The notes beneath the pieces are model-generated. The model saw only the letters and a list, made by a program, of their open reading frames with translations. It was not told the origin of the DNA and did no database searches. The position numbers and the translations under genes were made by a program. A stretch of 64,000 nucleotides of DNA from Nannobrachium achirus (taxonomy: Eukaryota > Chordata > Actinopteri > Myctophiformes > Myctophidae), in the NCBI GenBank assembly GCA_963921795.1, contig OY997642.1, forward strand, positions 34,913,796 through 34,977,795. The letters run 5' to 3'. The number at the start of each line of letters is the position of its first letter. Within the stretch, counting starts at the first letter, position 1. Positions 13,501 to 27,400 of this stretch are shown here, piece after piece.

Positions 13501-16500
13501 GAATGTATGATAATTATGAGCTTTGCAAAAACATGCTTTACGCATTTGATGTCGACGGCCACAGATGGATCATGACTAAGGTTTCTGGGACCGTTCCAGA
13601 GGGGAGAGAGGGCCACTCAGCCTGTGTCTTGGGGAAAGTCATGTATGTCTATGGAGGATCGAAAATATACACTAATGACATCTACAAGCTGGACACCACC
13701 ACGATGCTCTGGTCTTTAATTAACACCAGAGGCACTCAGCCTCCTGTTCCATCAGGTCACTTTTCCACCATCATCGGGACAAAGATGCTTGTATATGACA
13801 AAGGGGGCCGGCGAATCTACAACAACAACAAGATCAGAGTGTTTGACACAGAGACCAACTGCTGGCTGGACATTCCTTCTGCAAAGCATCTAACAGGAAA
13901 ACGCAAGAGTTATTCAGCCTTTGCCTACAATGGAGAGTTGTACATATTTGGTGGTGTGAACAAGAACAAACTTAACTCTGCACCAGTACACTGCAACGAC
14001 ATGTGGAAATTCAGTCCAGATACCTTCTCCTGGAAGTTGGTTGAGCTGAAGGAGAATGACCCGTTCCGGATGAATGACGCCTACTGTTGCATGGTGGTAA
14101 GTCGTGTCGCATCTTTGGAGGTTTTAAAGGAGACCACAAACCCAACGTTGTCCTGTACATCCTAGACTTGAGTCCTAGTCTCAAGACGCTATGCATGCTA
14201 GCAGTTATTCAGTATGATCTGGAGCAGTCAGAACTCCCACACAACATCAGGTGGGAACTGGCAGCCATGACTGATGATTGAGAATTGGAGGACTGCATGA
14301 AATACATATTTACTTAAGCCAGCAAGTAAATATGTTTCTCTGTCGGCTTCTGTTGCATGGTGGGGAAGTTGTGTCATAATCTTTGGAGGACGTAAAGCAT
14401 GGGTATTCAACTGGCGGCCCACGGGCCAAATGGGGCCCCTGGAGCAATTTTGAGAAAGAAAAAAAAAAAAAAAAAAAAAAAAATCGTTTTTTTGTGGAGG
14501 CTAATGAACGTTATAGGTATGGTTTGCGCGATATGAAACATGAGCATCATCTTACCATAATCACAGTAATCCCTAATCATATTTCATCATATTCAAGTGA
14601 AGTGACTCCAGCCAGAGCACTGCAGCAGAGTGGAGTGTGTGTGTCTGCGACCCACCTGATCCTCGTTGAGCATCGTTAAAGCATCAAAGAAGGCAATTGT
14701 GTGTGCACTGTCAATAAGGTCGACATCTACTCTAGCGTCAAAGCCAGGTTGGCCATCACTAGCGTGATGTAGCACCTAGTAGCACTAGGTTTTTAACAAG
14801 AAAGCATCAACTTGAACAGAAATTAAGCACATTATGAAAAGTATTCTACTTGAAAAGTATTCTGCTTTGCAATGTAGATGAAAATGTGGTTGTTTGTGAA
14901 AATGTAGTAGTGTCGTGCCCGTTGTTTCAAGTGTACATTAGATTAATAGCTGGGGGGGGGGGGTACGTTAGTGCGGCCCCCGGCCCCTTGGTTTTCTGTC
15001 AATGTGGCCCCCTGGACAATTTAGTTGAATACCCCTGACGTAAAGCATACTTCACACCGAACCGTGACCTTTATATCCTAGACTTGAGTCCTAGCCTAGA
15101 CATTATGCAAGCTAGCAGTTGTTTGAGGGTACAAAGGTCAAATGCCGGGGCGCCCGCTTGCCTAATGGTCAAGGCGCAATGGCGCATACTAGGGATGTGA
15201 ATCTTGACCACTGAGGCGATACGATACGCATCACGATACACTCCCAGCGATACGATATAATTGCGATACATTGAAATCTTGCCGATACGATACATCACGA
15301 TACACCCCTGACCCCGATACGATGCGATATGATTCACAATATTTTGCGATACACCCCTGGTCCTTACGATGCGATACGATTCACGATTCGGTGCGATTCA
15401 ACACAATGCAAAGGATTTATATTAAAGCCCATGTAAATTTCCCCCCAAAAAAATTACTAAAAATGCATTACATTTAATTTCCAAACAATTTATTGTTTCA
15501 CTGTAGTACTAGGCTCTGTCTAACAATCCAACTTATTGAAATCTGGGAGAACACTCCTTGCTGGCTGGTAAAATTGTTTGATTAATACTATATCATTATT
15601 ATATATCATTACATCCTCAACAGGTGGTCAGGGACCCCTAGGGTCCTCAGAGTTATGTGAGGCGGCCAAATATTAATAGTTAGTTTTTACAGTAACCAAT
15701 TGAACCCTAGCAAGTAGCAACCCTATGGGGGAACATTAGCCAATACATTAACACTTATTGAGGGTTTAAGAGATAATAATTCATGGATTATAATGAATAA
15801 CATAAATCCATCATATTAATAGAAAAGATAATGTGTGAACAAATAAACACAACATAGTAATGTATTAATGTCACTGATGAAATAGTGCTGTCAAACAAGT
15901 CTCTGACAAGTTTTAATCTGCAACAGTTTTATATAATAGCCTACAGTAGTCTAAAATAACCTACAGTGGGGGTCCCTGCTTGATCTCTCTCTTCTCAGTT
16001 AAGGATCCTTGACCTGTATTATTATTATATTGTATGAATATAATCTAGGATTTTGCCATTTCTAGCCAAAATGTTTCAAAACGTAGATATTTGAGTCACA
16101 ACGCGTTGCGTTGTGAGCTTGTAGGTCTGCTATTTAGGTGCGTGCGCGACACCGTCGAGCTGCCAAGTATAAATCAGGCTCCAGCCTCTCTTTGCAGAGG
16201 GAACAGCAGCAGCAGAAGAGTGTTCTGCCTGCTACAGTAACAAGTTGTGAAACAGTGTCAAATACTTTGTTTTAATCGCTAGCTGCACGCCCAGTATCGT
16301 TGTTGTAGTTCATACGTGTGTGTAGTTAAAGCGTGGAAGCTTCTGCTTTGTTTAAATCAATTCCGTCGCAGACTCGACAAGAAGAACAAACGGGTGTGGA
16401 ATGTGGATCATAATATCACGCAGCGTGCTCCAGTCCAGTGACACAACAACGGATCACATCAGCGAACATTGGACAGGGATGTTATAAAGCTAAACGTGGT

Positions 16501-17960
16501 ACTAATCTTGCATGTATAACCAGTGGGCTCACGAGTGCTGTCTGTCTGTCTCTGCATTCCGTCGGGTCGGGTGTTCACTGCGCTCCGCTGAGTATAGCAG
16601 AGCAGCCAGTGCTGCTGTAAAAGACGCATGTCTTTAGAGTCGCTACAAGTGCTTTTTGGGGGGAGGGCTGATGGGGCATTCAATGCGCCTCGGAAACACA
16701 GTATAGAATGAAATACTATTATGCAAAAACCGATCCAACCGTGGAATGTACCGATCCAGGTCACTCACGATACGATACATCACGATTCCAGCCGTCAATT
16801 GTACCGATCCACCCTGAATGAACCGATTCACTCGTATCGCGCACGTTTGTATCGCGATTACGATCCGTACCGGTATATCTTCGCATCCCTAGCGCATACC
16901 ACTTAGGCATTGCCACATAGGCATGGATGTGTTGCCGGTTCGATTCCCGATCCGGACGACCTTTGCCGCGTGTCATTCCCCCATCTCTCCTGCCATTTCC
17001 TGTCAGTCTACTGTCTTATCAATAAAGGCATAAAAAAAAAGAAAATCTTAAAAATCAAACCTCGGTTCGAAGTGAAGCGGTGAACTTTTATTCTATGTGT
17101 TCTAGAGTTATGAACGTACAGGACAGATAAAACCTGTTCATTCTGAACTGAAATGACCATATATGGACATGGGACACACACATTTTGCTTTTTGAAAAAG
17201 CCTATTCATTCTGGACTGATATTTTGCACGTATGGGACAGGAAAAACCTGTTCATTCTTGCCTGGAGTGACCATATATGGACATGAGGTGACATACATTG
17301 TGTTTTTGAAAAACCCTGTTCATTCTGGACTGAGATCACCATATATGGTAATTAAACGGACATTCTGTTTTTGGAGCTGTGTGAAGCACAGGCTCCCTAT
17401 ACGTGGCCGTGTGGGAGGGTCTGTCTGTGTGTCTGTCTGTCTGTATGTAGCCTGAACTTCCTAAACTTCGGCACACCACTAGTCCCACAGTTTTGCCACC
17501 ACACACTCGCGCCATATGTCAAATCGACCGGCTTACTCGGGAATCGTGGGCTATTACTTTTCTAAGAGAAAGGTTCTATAGTTTAATTGATATTAATTTA
17601 TTAGTGAATTAATTTTCCCCATTGACTTATAATGGGAATCGCAAAAACTCACATTCAATTATTTGTCTCTCGCAAACCATAGGGGCTAGAGTTTCAAGAC
17701 TTGGAGAGGAGGTTCATAATGATTTCAAGGATTAAATAAAAAATAATTGTGTCATTTGGCCGCATGGTGGCGCCATAACACCCCACTTTACGACCCAAGG
17801 AATCCCTGGATTCCTTGGGTCATGACGCATCTCCCCATATAGGCCACGCCCATTTGCGCCATGATAGATTTTCCGCCATCTTGAATTTCCTCCAAAACAC
17901 ACTTTTTGCTCCTTTTCCTACATATTTTCTTCAAATGTCACAAAAATCGGTACACATGAT

Positions 17961-18046
<86 letters not shown>

Positions 18047-21000
18047 CTCCACTTCACACGGGTGTGATTTTTTTTTTATGATTGGTACTTTATTAAGTTT
18101 TCCCCTTTTTTTTAAACAAGACAACAAAGACAATACAACACACACAAATACAAAAAATAAAAATACATAAATACAATAGTATAAACAGTTTTCAAGCGCG
18201 CACAGGAACAGCGGACAACCACAGTCAAACCCCCTATAAAAGTGTTATTGTTCACGTTCACCAGCGAGTACAGGCTCGCTCACGAGCCGGGAACGCCGCC
18301 CAGTCCCAAGTCCTGCAACAGTTAGTGTCCCCATTTAAGCTTGTATTTGTCCGTATTGTTGAGCAACCTATAGGACAGTCTCTCATAGGCAGCGACTTGA
18401 CCTAGAGATGCACACCACTGCGAAAAGGCAGGCACTGTTGGTGCTTTCCAATCCTTAACCAAGAGCCTTCTGCCTACCATGAGAGCGGTCTGAATCCATT
18501 CGGCTAGAAGGGGGGCAATATCAGATAGTGTGTTTGGGTCTCCCAGGATAAACAGGCTGGGATTGAATGGGATAGTCAGGCCGGTTATCCTCTGCAGCCT
18601 CTCGTGAATGCCTCCCCAGTAGTCTTGGACCTTAGCGCAGCTCCAGAGCATGTGCACTAGCGTACCGTCCCCATCCTTGCACCTCCAACATTCAGGACTT
18701 TCAGAGAGGCCTACTCTAAACAGTCTCGAAGGAGTCCAGTAAATCCTATTGAATATTTTAAATTGAATCAGTCTAGTGCGTAGTTCTCTTGACATCTTTT
18801 TGAGATTCCCAAGAATTCTGACCCAGTCCCTGTCCGAGATTGTCACCCCAAGATCTCTTTCCCACGGGATCTTAACTGCGTTCATAGTGGTATCAGACGC
18901 TTCACGAAGCATGGTGTAATATGCCGAAGCTTCATGGCCAATTCCGAAGGTTTTTAATAATATTTCTACTGTATCAGATTTGGGAGGGGGTGATGTAAAG
19001 GAGCCAAATGTTCTCCCCAGTAGATGTCTCAATTGAAAATATCGCCAAAGATGATTCTGTGGTAGACCAAATTCAGATTTTAATTCTCCAAATGATTTTA
19101 GAACAGAGCCATTATACAGATCTTTCAGGGTTGAAATGCCCTTTTGGTGCCATGACTCCCAGTAAAATGGCTCTTTATTTATGCACAGCTTGGGGTTAAG
19201 CCATATCCCAGCAGACCAGTGAAGAAAGAGATCGAACTTGAACATACGAGCTATTTTCTTATAAACCCAAACAATGTGAGATATAATAGGATGCGATTTG
19301 GTCACAATATCCAGTTTGGTTGACAAAGAATCAAAGGGTTTAATGGGTGAAAACGGACATTCTGTTTTTGAAAAAGCCTGTTCATTCTGGACTTAAATGA
19401 CCATATATGGGCGTGATACACACAAAGCCACTCATAGGAAGCGGTTTTCACCGCTTCAAAAAAGGTCAAATGCCAGTGCAGGAAGCCATCAAATAAAACA
19501 CGATTTTAGTCCATTGAAATAATTAATCGAATGTAAGGGTTAAGGATGTGTTAATTTAATATGTATATAACTATAACTATGTGCAGTGAAATAAATAAAT
19601 AATGGTATTTACAATCTGATCCATGCTCAGCCCTGCACAAATCAAAGATACTGGATTGGTTTAAAAAGAGACTCAACAAAAGACACTGGTTGTCTACATA
19701 CAGTATATTGACAAGACAGAGACAGAGGAGAAAGTAGTACAGGTAGTGGTAGTAGTAATGCTGGGGCATCAAGGCCACTGTGGCCTCAGGTCATGCAATT
19801 TCTTTGGAGGGACACAAAACTGAGGGGCCACGACGGCCATGGCCTTCATGGCCTCCCTGAAATTCCTACCCTGATAGTAACTAACAAACAAACAAACAAA
19901 CCTACACACACACTCACGCTAAGGAGACAGTGTACCGCCACTCAAAATAATAATAATGACTAGCCTACAGCCCCTTGGTGTGAAGCAGACAGACTGTGAT
20001 GTTGCTCTCTCTGGAACTGCGCCCCTCCCCCTCACTCCATGTCTGCTTGCAGGCAGTTGGGATTGTTGACGCCCATTTGTGATGTAAATCGCATCACAGG
20101 ACAAAGCCGCCAACAGGCCAAAATTTGGGAAAATATTTTAAACATTTGGGGATTATGAGAAGTAGAGACACATCTGAAGGTGATAAAGTTGATGTTGGGC
20201 AAGGTACATGTGTTATTGATTTTTGTATTATGTTTTTTAGACAATTGAACAACTGCTGAACGTGGAGTTACAGATGGACAAACCAGCATACACACTATTT
20301 TTTTGGGGCGATTCTAATTAAGGTTGTGGGATATTTTACACAAAACGTTGCATTGAAATCAATAGTTGATCAGTGGTGGTCTGTGCCTCCATCTTCAATG
20401 AACTTTTATGCCCATATATGGAGATCCCTGATGTCATCAATATTAAGCCCATATCTGTGAATATCTATGGTTAACTGGTCCGATATACGTTGGTGCGCTG
20501 GTACAGGGGCTGCACCGCGACTCAGTGTGTCACGTATCCCTGGAGCTTTCTCAAATATGTATGAAAATGAAAAAATATGGGGGGGGAAAATTTATTTTTT
20601 GTTTTAACGATTTTTTTATCGTCACTGTCGGGCAGAAACCTTGTTATCTCCAAGTTTCAAATTTGTATGTTTTTTTTGCAAAGTAAAGCCCTGCTTCATC
20701 ATACAAGACTGACGCACAAAAGTAGTGAAAACAGCAGATCTACAAGCACACAACGCCTCGCGATGAGAGGCGTCGTGTGCTTGTAGATCGGCTGTTTTCA
20801 CTAGTTTAGTTCATTTTTTAAATGATAAATACAAAACAAAGTTTTGGACATACAAGGTTTCCACCCGACAACAACGATATATAAGGCTTTTATAATTTTT
20901 TGCGGCTCCAGACAGACTTGCTTTGGTTTATTTGGGTCCAATATGGCTCGTTCAACATTTTGGGTTGCTGACCCCCGACTTAACCTCACATCACCAGTCT

Positions 21001-23943
21001 TTCCACCTCGGAGGAAAGCCTGGTATTAGTTTACAACGGGGCCGTGTGATCCGGTCTAGGCAGGCAGAAAAAAGCGGCGGCGCTGTGTTTTGGTCCCCAC
21101 TGTTTGTTTCCCCAATTTCCATTTAAATTCTCGAGTAGTGTAGTCTTGCCAGTCGCTACAAGCAAAAGATGGCATATACCAAACAAACCTATTCCAAAAA
21201 TAAGCAAAATAGGCCCCATCAAGGGGTTTATTGGGTAGGACCTAAAATGATGCCCCTGAGCATGGGGAAATATTTAGGTTTAAACTGTTTCCGGTTTGGT
21301 CTTTACATTTTTTGTAGTTCGTCTGATTTACTATTGTGAGTACTAACAGAACCGGCACCGTGGATTTCCGATCTGAAAAGGCTAAAATCATTTCCCACCT
21401 CCATTCCGCCGGGTATCTGTTGATGGTGCTCGATTGAATCCATCACAATGAGCTCTCTCACGGTTACTTTAACCCCCCCCCCCCCCCCAGTTCTCTTTCT
21501 CTTTTTCCCCGTTGACGGCATTCTGTGCCTCTCTCAGTTCATTATTCAGCCCTAGCGTTTGACTCTGCGTTGTCTGTGTGCTTTCGCCCTCCACAGCTCC
21601 TTTGTCTCCTTCTATCTGTCCTTGATGTCAGGTTAATGTGTTTGTGTGTCTCCCTGCAGAGCTACGAGAGCTGGATGTGAGTCCTGTGCCCTCAATCTGA
21701 GCTACATGGACATCTCCAGGTGAGCAATGGCACGCACGCACGCACACGCACGCACGCACGCACGCACGCACGCACACACACGCACACACACACACACACA
21801 CACACTCTCCACACACATTAAAAGAAGAAACCAGCTTTAAGCCTGCATACCCTTTCCATTTCAAGGATCCCCAAATGTCAATATGTATTTGGCCATATTG
21901 TATTTCGTTCCAGGCACCCCCAGAAGCTAAATTTGAGTTACAAATGTTCACTTATATTATCAAAGATCTGCACACATTTTCACAACTTTTCAAAAATGGC
22001 TAAAGTATAAAATAATTCCAGGTTTTAACGTGGCCTCTGTTATTGCAGGAACCGCATGGAGTCTGTGCCAGACTGGGTGTGTGAGAGTAAGAAGCTGGAA
22101 GTTCTGGATATCAGCCACAACCTCATCCACGAGCTCCCCGCCAGGTGAGGCCCTCACAGCTAGTGATGCACCCAATGTTCGGCAACCCAAACAATTTGGC
22201 CGGAAACAAAAGCATTTCCGCGTGAAAAGGGTTATACCGAAACAGCAATGTCAATAATATACTGTAATACATCGGGTGCTGTATACCAGGGGTCTTCAAC
22301 GTTTTCAGGCCAAGGACCCCTTAGTTGAGAGAGAGATGGAGCAGGGACCCCACAACCTTTTCATAGATTCCATATAGTTTGATAGCACGATCATCAGTGT
22401 TGTTTGGATTCATGTCGATTTGTGTTTCAGATATTTAACCACTTGAGCTGTCATTACCTAATAAACTTGACCTTTACTCTGTACTTAGTCTGCTCTTTTT
22501 CCCCTCATACACCAAACCTCTTTGCCGAAATAGCCGATCGTCTATTTTTGGCTACAGTTCTCAGAATATGGACGCTAGNNNNNNNNNNNNNNNNNNNNNN
22601 NNNNNNNNNNNNNNNNNNNNNNNNNNNNNNNNNNNNNNNNNNNNNNNNNNNNNNNNNNNNNNNNNNNNNNNNNNNNNNNNNNNNNNNNNNNNNNNNNNNN
22701 NNNNNNNNNNNNNNNNNNNNNNNNNNNNNNNNNNNNNNNNNNNNNNNNNNNNNNNNNNNNNNNNNNNNNNNNNNNNNNAGTAAAAGTATTGGAAATATTC
22801 AAAATTACAATAACAAATTAAGTACAATACTTAATTAAATGTACTTAGTTACTTTACACCGCTGCACATGGAAAAACATAAATAAACAGCTTTTTGATAT
22901 TTATTTAATGGAAAGGTATTACATTAGCCTAATTAAAAATGTAATCTTCCTTAATGTTTTAAGCTAAATTAATTATGACTGGCATGGACTTAAAATCATT
23001 GTTTTAATTGATGGCCTTCCTGCCCTGGCACTTGGCCTTTGTGCCCTCATTTTGACAACACTAAAGGCCAAGTGCCTTGCCCCTAAAATGACGAAATTCC
23101 AGGCCTGGTTGAGAGAGTGATGAAGCAGGGACCCCCACAACCTTTTCATAGATTCCATATAGTTTGACAGCACGATCATCAGTGTAGTTTGGATTCATGT
23201 CGATTTGTGTTTTCAGATATTTAACCACTTGAGCCGTCATTACCTAATAAACTTGACCTTTTACTCTGTACTTAGTCTGCTCTTTTTCCCTCTACACCAA
23301 ACCTCTTGCCGAAAATAGCCGATCGTCTATTTTTGGCTACAGTTCTCAGAATATGGACGCTAGGGTTCAAGATGTTAACATAAAAAGGATTGGAAGATTT
23401 GGAGGACCCCGTGTAGTAACTCTGAGGACCCCCTGTTGAAGACCCCTGCTTTATACAGATGCTCTCTGCAGCAAGCATTGCTGGCTATGTTTATTTATAC
23501 TTTGTCATAAGACGTGTCACACATTGAATATAGCTGATCTACAAGTTCACAACGTGGCTCAAGGTGAGCAATGTTGTCTCTCTTTCTCTCTCTCTTTTCT
23601 CTGCCCCCCACTCAACCCCTCCTCTCTCTCTTTCTCAGCCCTGTAAGGGGCATGATGCCACATTATCTTTCCCTTGCCCTTTGCTGACCTGTCGTATATC
23701 CCCCACAGAGCCCATAAATCACCTACCCTATCGTCTTCTCTCATTCCCCCCCTCCTTATGTTCCCTCGTTGTCTCACCTGTGGCTGATGCTCATTGCTCA
23801 CCTGTGCTGGCTTTGACCCCCCCATCTCTCAGTCACTGTGAGAATGTTCTGAGTCCGGCGGTGTTCCTCGCCATCCTTCTAATGCCGTCTTTCTTAGTTT
23901 TATCTTTTTCTCTGAATTTCTACACCTCTCTCTCTCTCTCTCT

Positions 23944-23982
<39 letters not shown>

Positions 23983-24161
23983 CCCTTCCTTGTTGGTCCC
24001 TTCATTCCTTGCAGATCTATTTTTTTTTGCCAGTAAGTGTCAGGATGATGAATCGCAGCTGCAGGCTCAACTAGAGGCGCAGCTATTTTCTATTCCCCCC
24101 CCACCCCACCCCCACGCTATCCTCGCCTGTTGCGACCCAGTTCACTAACAGCCCCCCCCCT

Positions 24162-24204
<43 letters not shown>

Positions 24205-24365
24205 GCTCTCTCTCTCGTCTCTCTCTCTCTCGTCTCTCTCTCTCTCTCGCTCGCTCGCTGTCCTGGACGTCTCTCTCTTCCTCCTTTACACACATACTGT
24301 AGGCTCTGCTGCTGCACTATTAGCGGCTACAGTGGCTGCTGTGCGTGCTCTGGCAAGTGACGCGT

Positions 24366-24403
<38 letters not shown>

Positions 24404-27400
24404 CGTGCTGCAGGTTGCTGTGCAGCAACAGTCTGAGGAAGCTGAGTGCAGGACACAACCGCCTGCAGAAGCTGCCTTGAAAGGGTGGAGCGCCCTCTGC
24501 TGGAGGTGTTAGACGTACAGCACAATCAACTGTCCGAGCTGCCTTGCAACCTGTTCCTCAAATCTTATAGGTCAGTGTTTTAGTCAAACGTTCAAATGTC
24601 AAGGTCTTCCCTTAACTCTGACTGTGTACAAAATGGAACCAAATGAACCCGTACCAACAGAGTCCCTGGAATCCTCTTTGAGAACCACTGTTGTAGGTAA
24701 ACGGGCTTTGATGACCTTCAAGTGATCTATTTGGTCAAATGCCCCGTCTCTTTGCATTGTGTGTTTACCCTTGCTCATTGTAAGACGCTCTGGATATTGG
24801 ATAAGAGCATATGCTAAATGCCTAAATTGTTGTATATTTAAAAGGGCTACAACTATTGATTTTTCTTTGCAATTATTCTATCGATTACTTTTTCTATTAG
24901 TTGAATAATAGAGAATTATAGAGACATCAAATTAATTAACCAATTAACCACTCTTTTTTATATAATTTATTATATATATAGTATTACAAATAGATAATTT
25001 ATATATTATCAATTATAGTTTTTTTTTTTTTATTATCAATTTGTTTGATCAACTCTTGCACCCCTAGTATTATATTTTTACATAATAAGGAAAACCAACT
25101 CTATAATGAAACATATTGACGGTTTGTTTCGACTCGGAGAGGCAACAAAGAGCAAAACATTAAACGGGTGGCCTCTTCTTCTTCTTCTTCTTCAGCTTGC
25201 GGTGCCTAAATGCCTCTGCCAATAAGCTGGAGCACCTGCCTCCGTCCAGCCTGTCCGAGGAGAGCCACAGCATCCTCCAGGAGCTGTACCTGACCAACAA
25301 CCGGCTGACCGACAAGTGTGTTCCCATGCTCACAGGGCACACGCACCTCCGAGTGCTGCACATGGCCTACAACCACCTCCAGACCTTCCCAGCAAGGTGA
25401 GAGGCACATGGACGCGGAACAGATCTGTGCACTGTGTCAAATCCCGAGGGCTTGTTTAACTCGGGAGAGTGTGCAAATGAAACCAAATGGACCCCATTTG
25501 TACACTCTCCGAGTTACAGACCCGGAAGGATCCATTTGGTTCCTCAGTATCAATTTCATTGATTGATTGAATACTTTATTAGTCAGAAATGTAAACAGCA
25601 CGAGGTACAGTCAGACAGTAACGCTAAAAGGAGGGGGCTTGGGTTGGAGACGTGTTGCATGTTCTTCCCACTCTCTCAGCCCTCCGTTTTTCTTCTCTCT
25701 CTACTGTTTTATCCAAATATAGCATTAAGAAAATCTCTGAATGACTCAGTCACTATTGTACGTCACTCACTGACTTTGCTACGGTAGACCCCAATGGACG
25801 ACACATTTAACACACCTCCCTCTCTGTCTCTGCCTCAGTAAAATGGCCAAGCTGGAGGAACTGGAGGAGGTTGACCTGAGTGGGAACATGTTGAAGACTG
25901 TGCCCACTACCATCATGAACTGCAGGCGCATGCACACGCTCATTGCTCACTCTAACGCCATCGAGGTCTTTCCCGAGGTCATGCAACTCGCGGAGATGAA
26001 AGTAAGCTGAAATGAATGTTGCCAAATCGGGAAGTGTGTGTGTGTGAGCGTGCATGCGTGCATAATTAGCACACTGGCCCAGAGACTCTGCCTGAAGACC
26101 AAAGGCCTAATATTTCCTCTTGCCATGGGAGGATTCTCTCTTAGGCTAGTGGTTAAGATGTTTGGCTTTATAGTATCCCTTCCCATTTGGGAGAGCCGGG
26201 GCCTCGCATAGCCAGGGCAATCTTTGTTTGCAATGGCAGATTCATGATTCATCTGGCTACACAAGGCTGAAAATTGCCTATAGACAATACTAAACCTTTG
26301 GGCAGATAAAGGTCTAAAAACATTTGTGTACACCCAGTCATTAGTTTGGAAAGCCACTCTGATCAAGCAGGATCCCTTTCGCCACTAATCATGTTCAACC
26401 TTAACACTAAAAGGCTCTAATTCGTTCTTCAGCTATACCACCAACATGTGGAACGCCCTCCCTTAAAGGAGTGCAAATCCCTAGCCTCCTTCAAAATTGT
26501 TATGAAAGGTCACCTTCAGGCGGCTGCTACTCAAGACTTGTAAATAGACTAAGCCCCCATGTTTCCCTTTTTCTCCCCATTTTTCTGCTTTTGTAATTGA
26601 TGTTATCCTATAGGGGTGTAACGATACATTTTAATAGCGATTCGATACGTATCACGATACATGGTTGACGATACGATACATGGACGATATTGGTTCATTC
26701 ATGGTGATACGATTCGATTCAATGATTTAAAATCGATATAGTAACTATTTAGCAAAGAAATTAAATCTGTGTGAAAGGTGTGGATAGTGCAGGTTTTTAA
26801 GGGAAACATGTATTATTATGGATATAAGTAAACACAGTGATTATCTGCCAAATACATGGACATTGTATATTGACAAACCTGCACCTTGACATGAACCCAG
26901 AGATTACACACATTTATCCATAGACCAGTGTAGCTATATGGAAAGGAAAAGTAATTAAACCCCTCCATTTCATTTTTTCTTCTTAAAAATGCTAAATACA
27001 ATGCACAAGTAGGTAGTATCGATAAAATCGATTCTTTGCACTGCCGATTCGATACGATACAAAATAAAACGATTCGATTCGATTTTAGCTGTTTTCATTT
27101 CGATATACTTCAATTTTTTAAGTTAAAAGCGATATTTCGATACAGTTACTATATTGTTACACCCCTATTATCCTATGTAAAGTAATATGTTCTATCCGTC
27201 TGTCTTTCATGAGATACATAAAGTGGTTCATGTGTAATTAAGCCGTAAAGCTTACTAGGATCTCCTTTCAGTTGACTTTGTACCAGTGAGTTGTGCTGTC
27301 ATGAAACTGTACTTCTTTCTATTGCAAACTGCTAATAAACTCTTCAATCAAAACCCCGCTCCACCAATCATTCCAGTTAATGTTGTTGACCCACTGGCCC

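Larger units (their letters stand above)
15146..17040 (+). mobile_element. tRNA-derived SINE interrupted by a hAT-like element
   Basis: The left part (15146-15189) has a tRNA-like A box (CTAATGGTCAAGGCGC). The right part (16892-17040) has the B box GGTTCGATTCCCGATCC, the same tail as the intact copy at 57613-57815 (CCTGTCAGTCTACT.TC.TATCA) and an A-rich end. The hAT element at 15190-16891 split it and duplicated GCGCATAC, so the SINE is older than that element. Confidence 0.8.

Noticed and set aside
13275-14165. klhdc3 copy as a live gene
   Set aside because: An in-frame TGA lies at codon 8 of the normal start, the C-terminal part is in another frame, and no promoter is visible. Transcription cannot be excluded.
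21660-24570. phlpp1 as a pseudogene
   Set aside because: Only two homopolymer indels in 13 exons, with all splice sites and the phosphatase domain intact. Assembly error is simpler.
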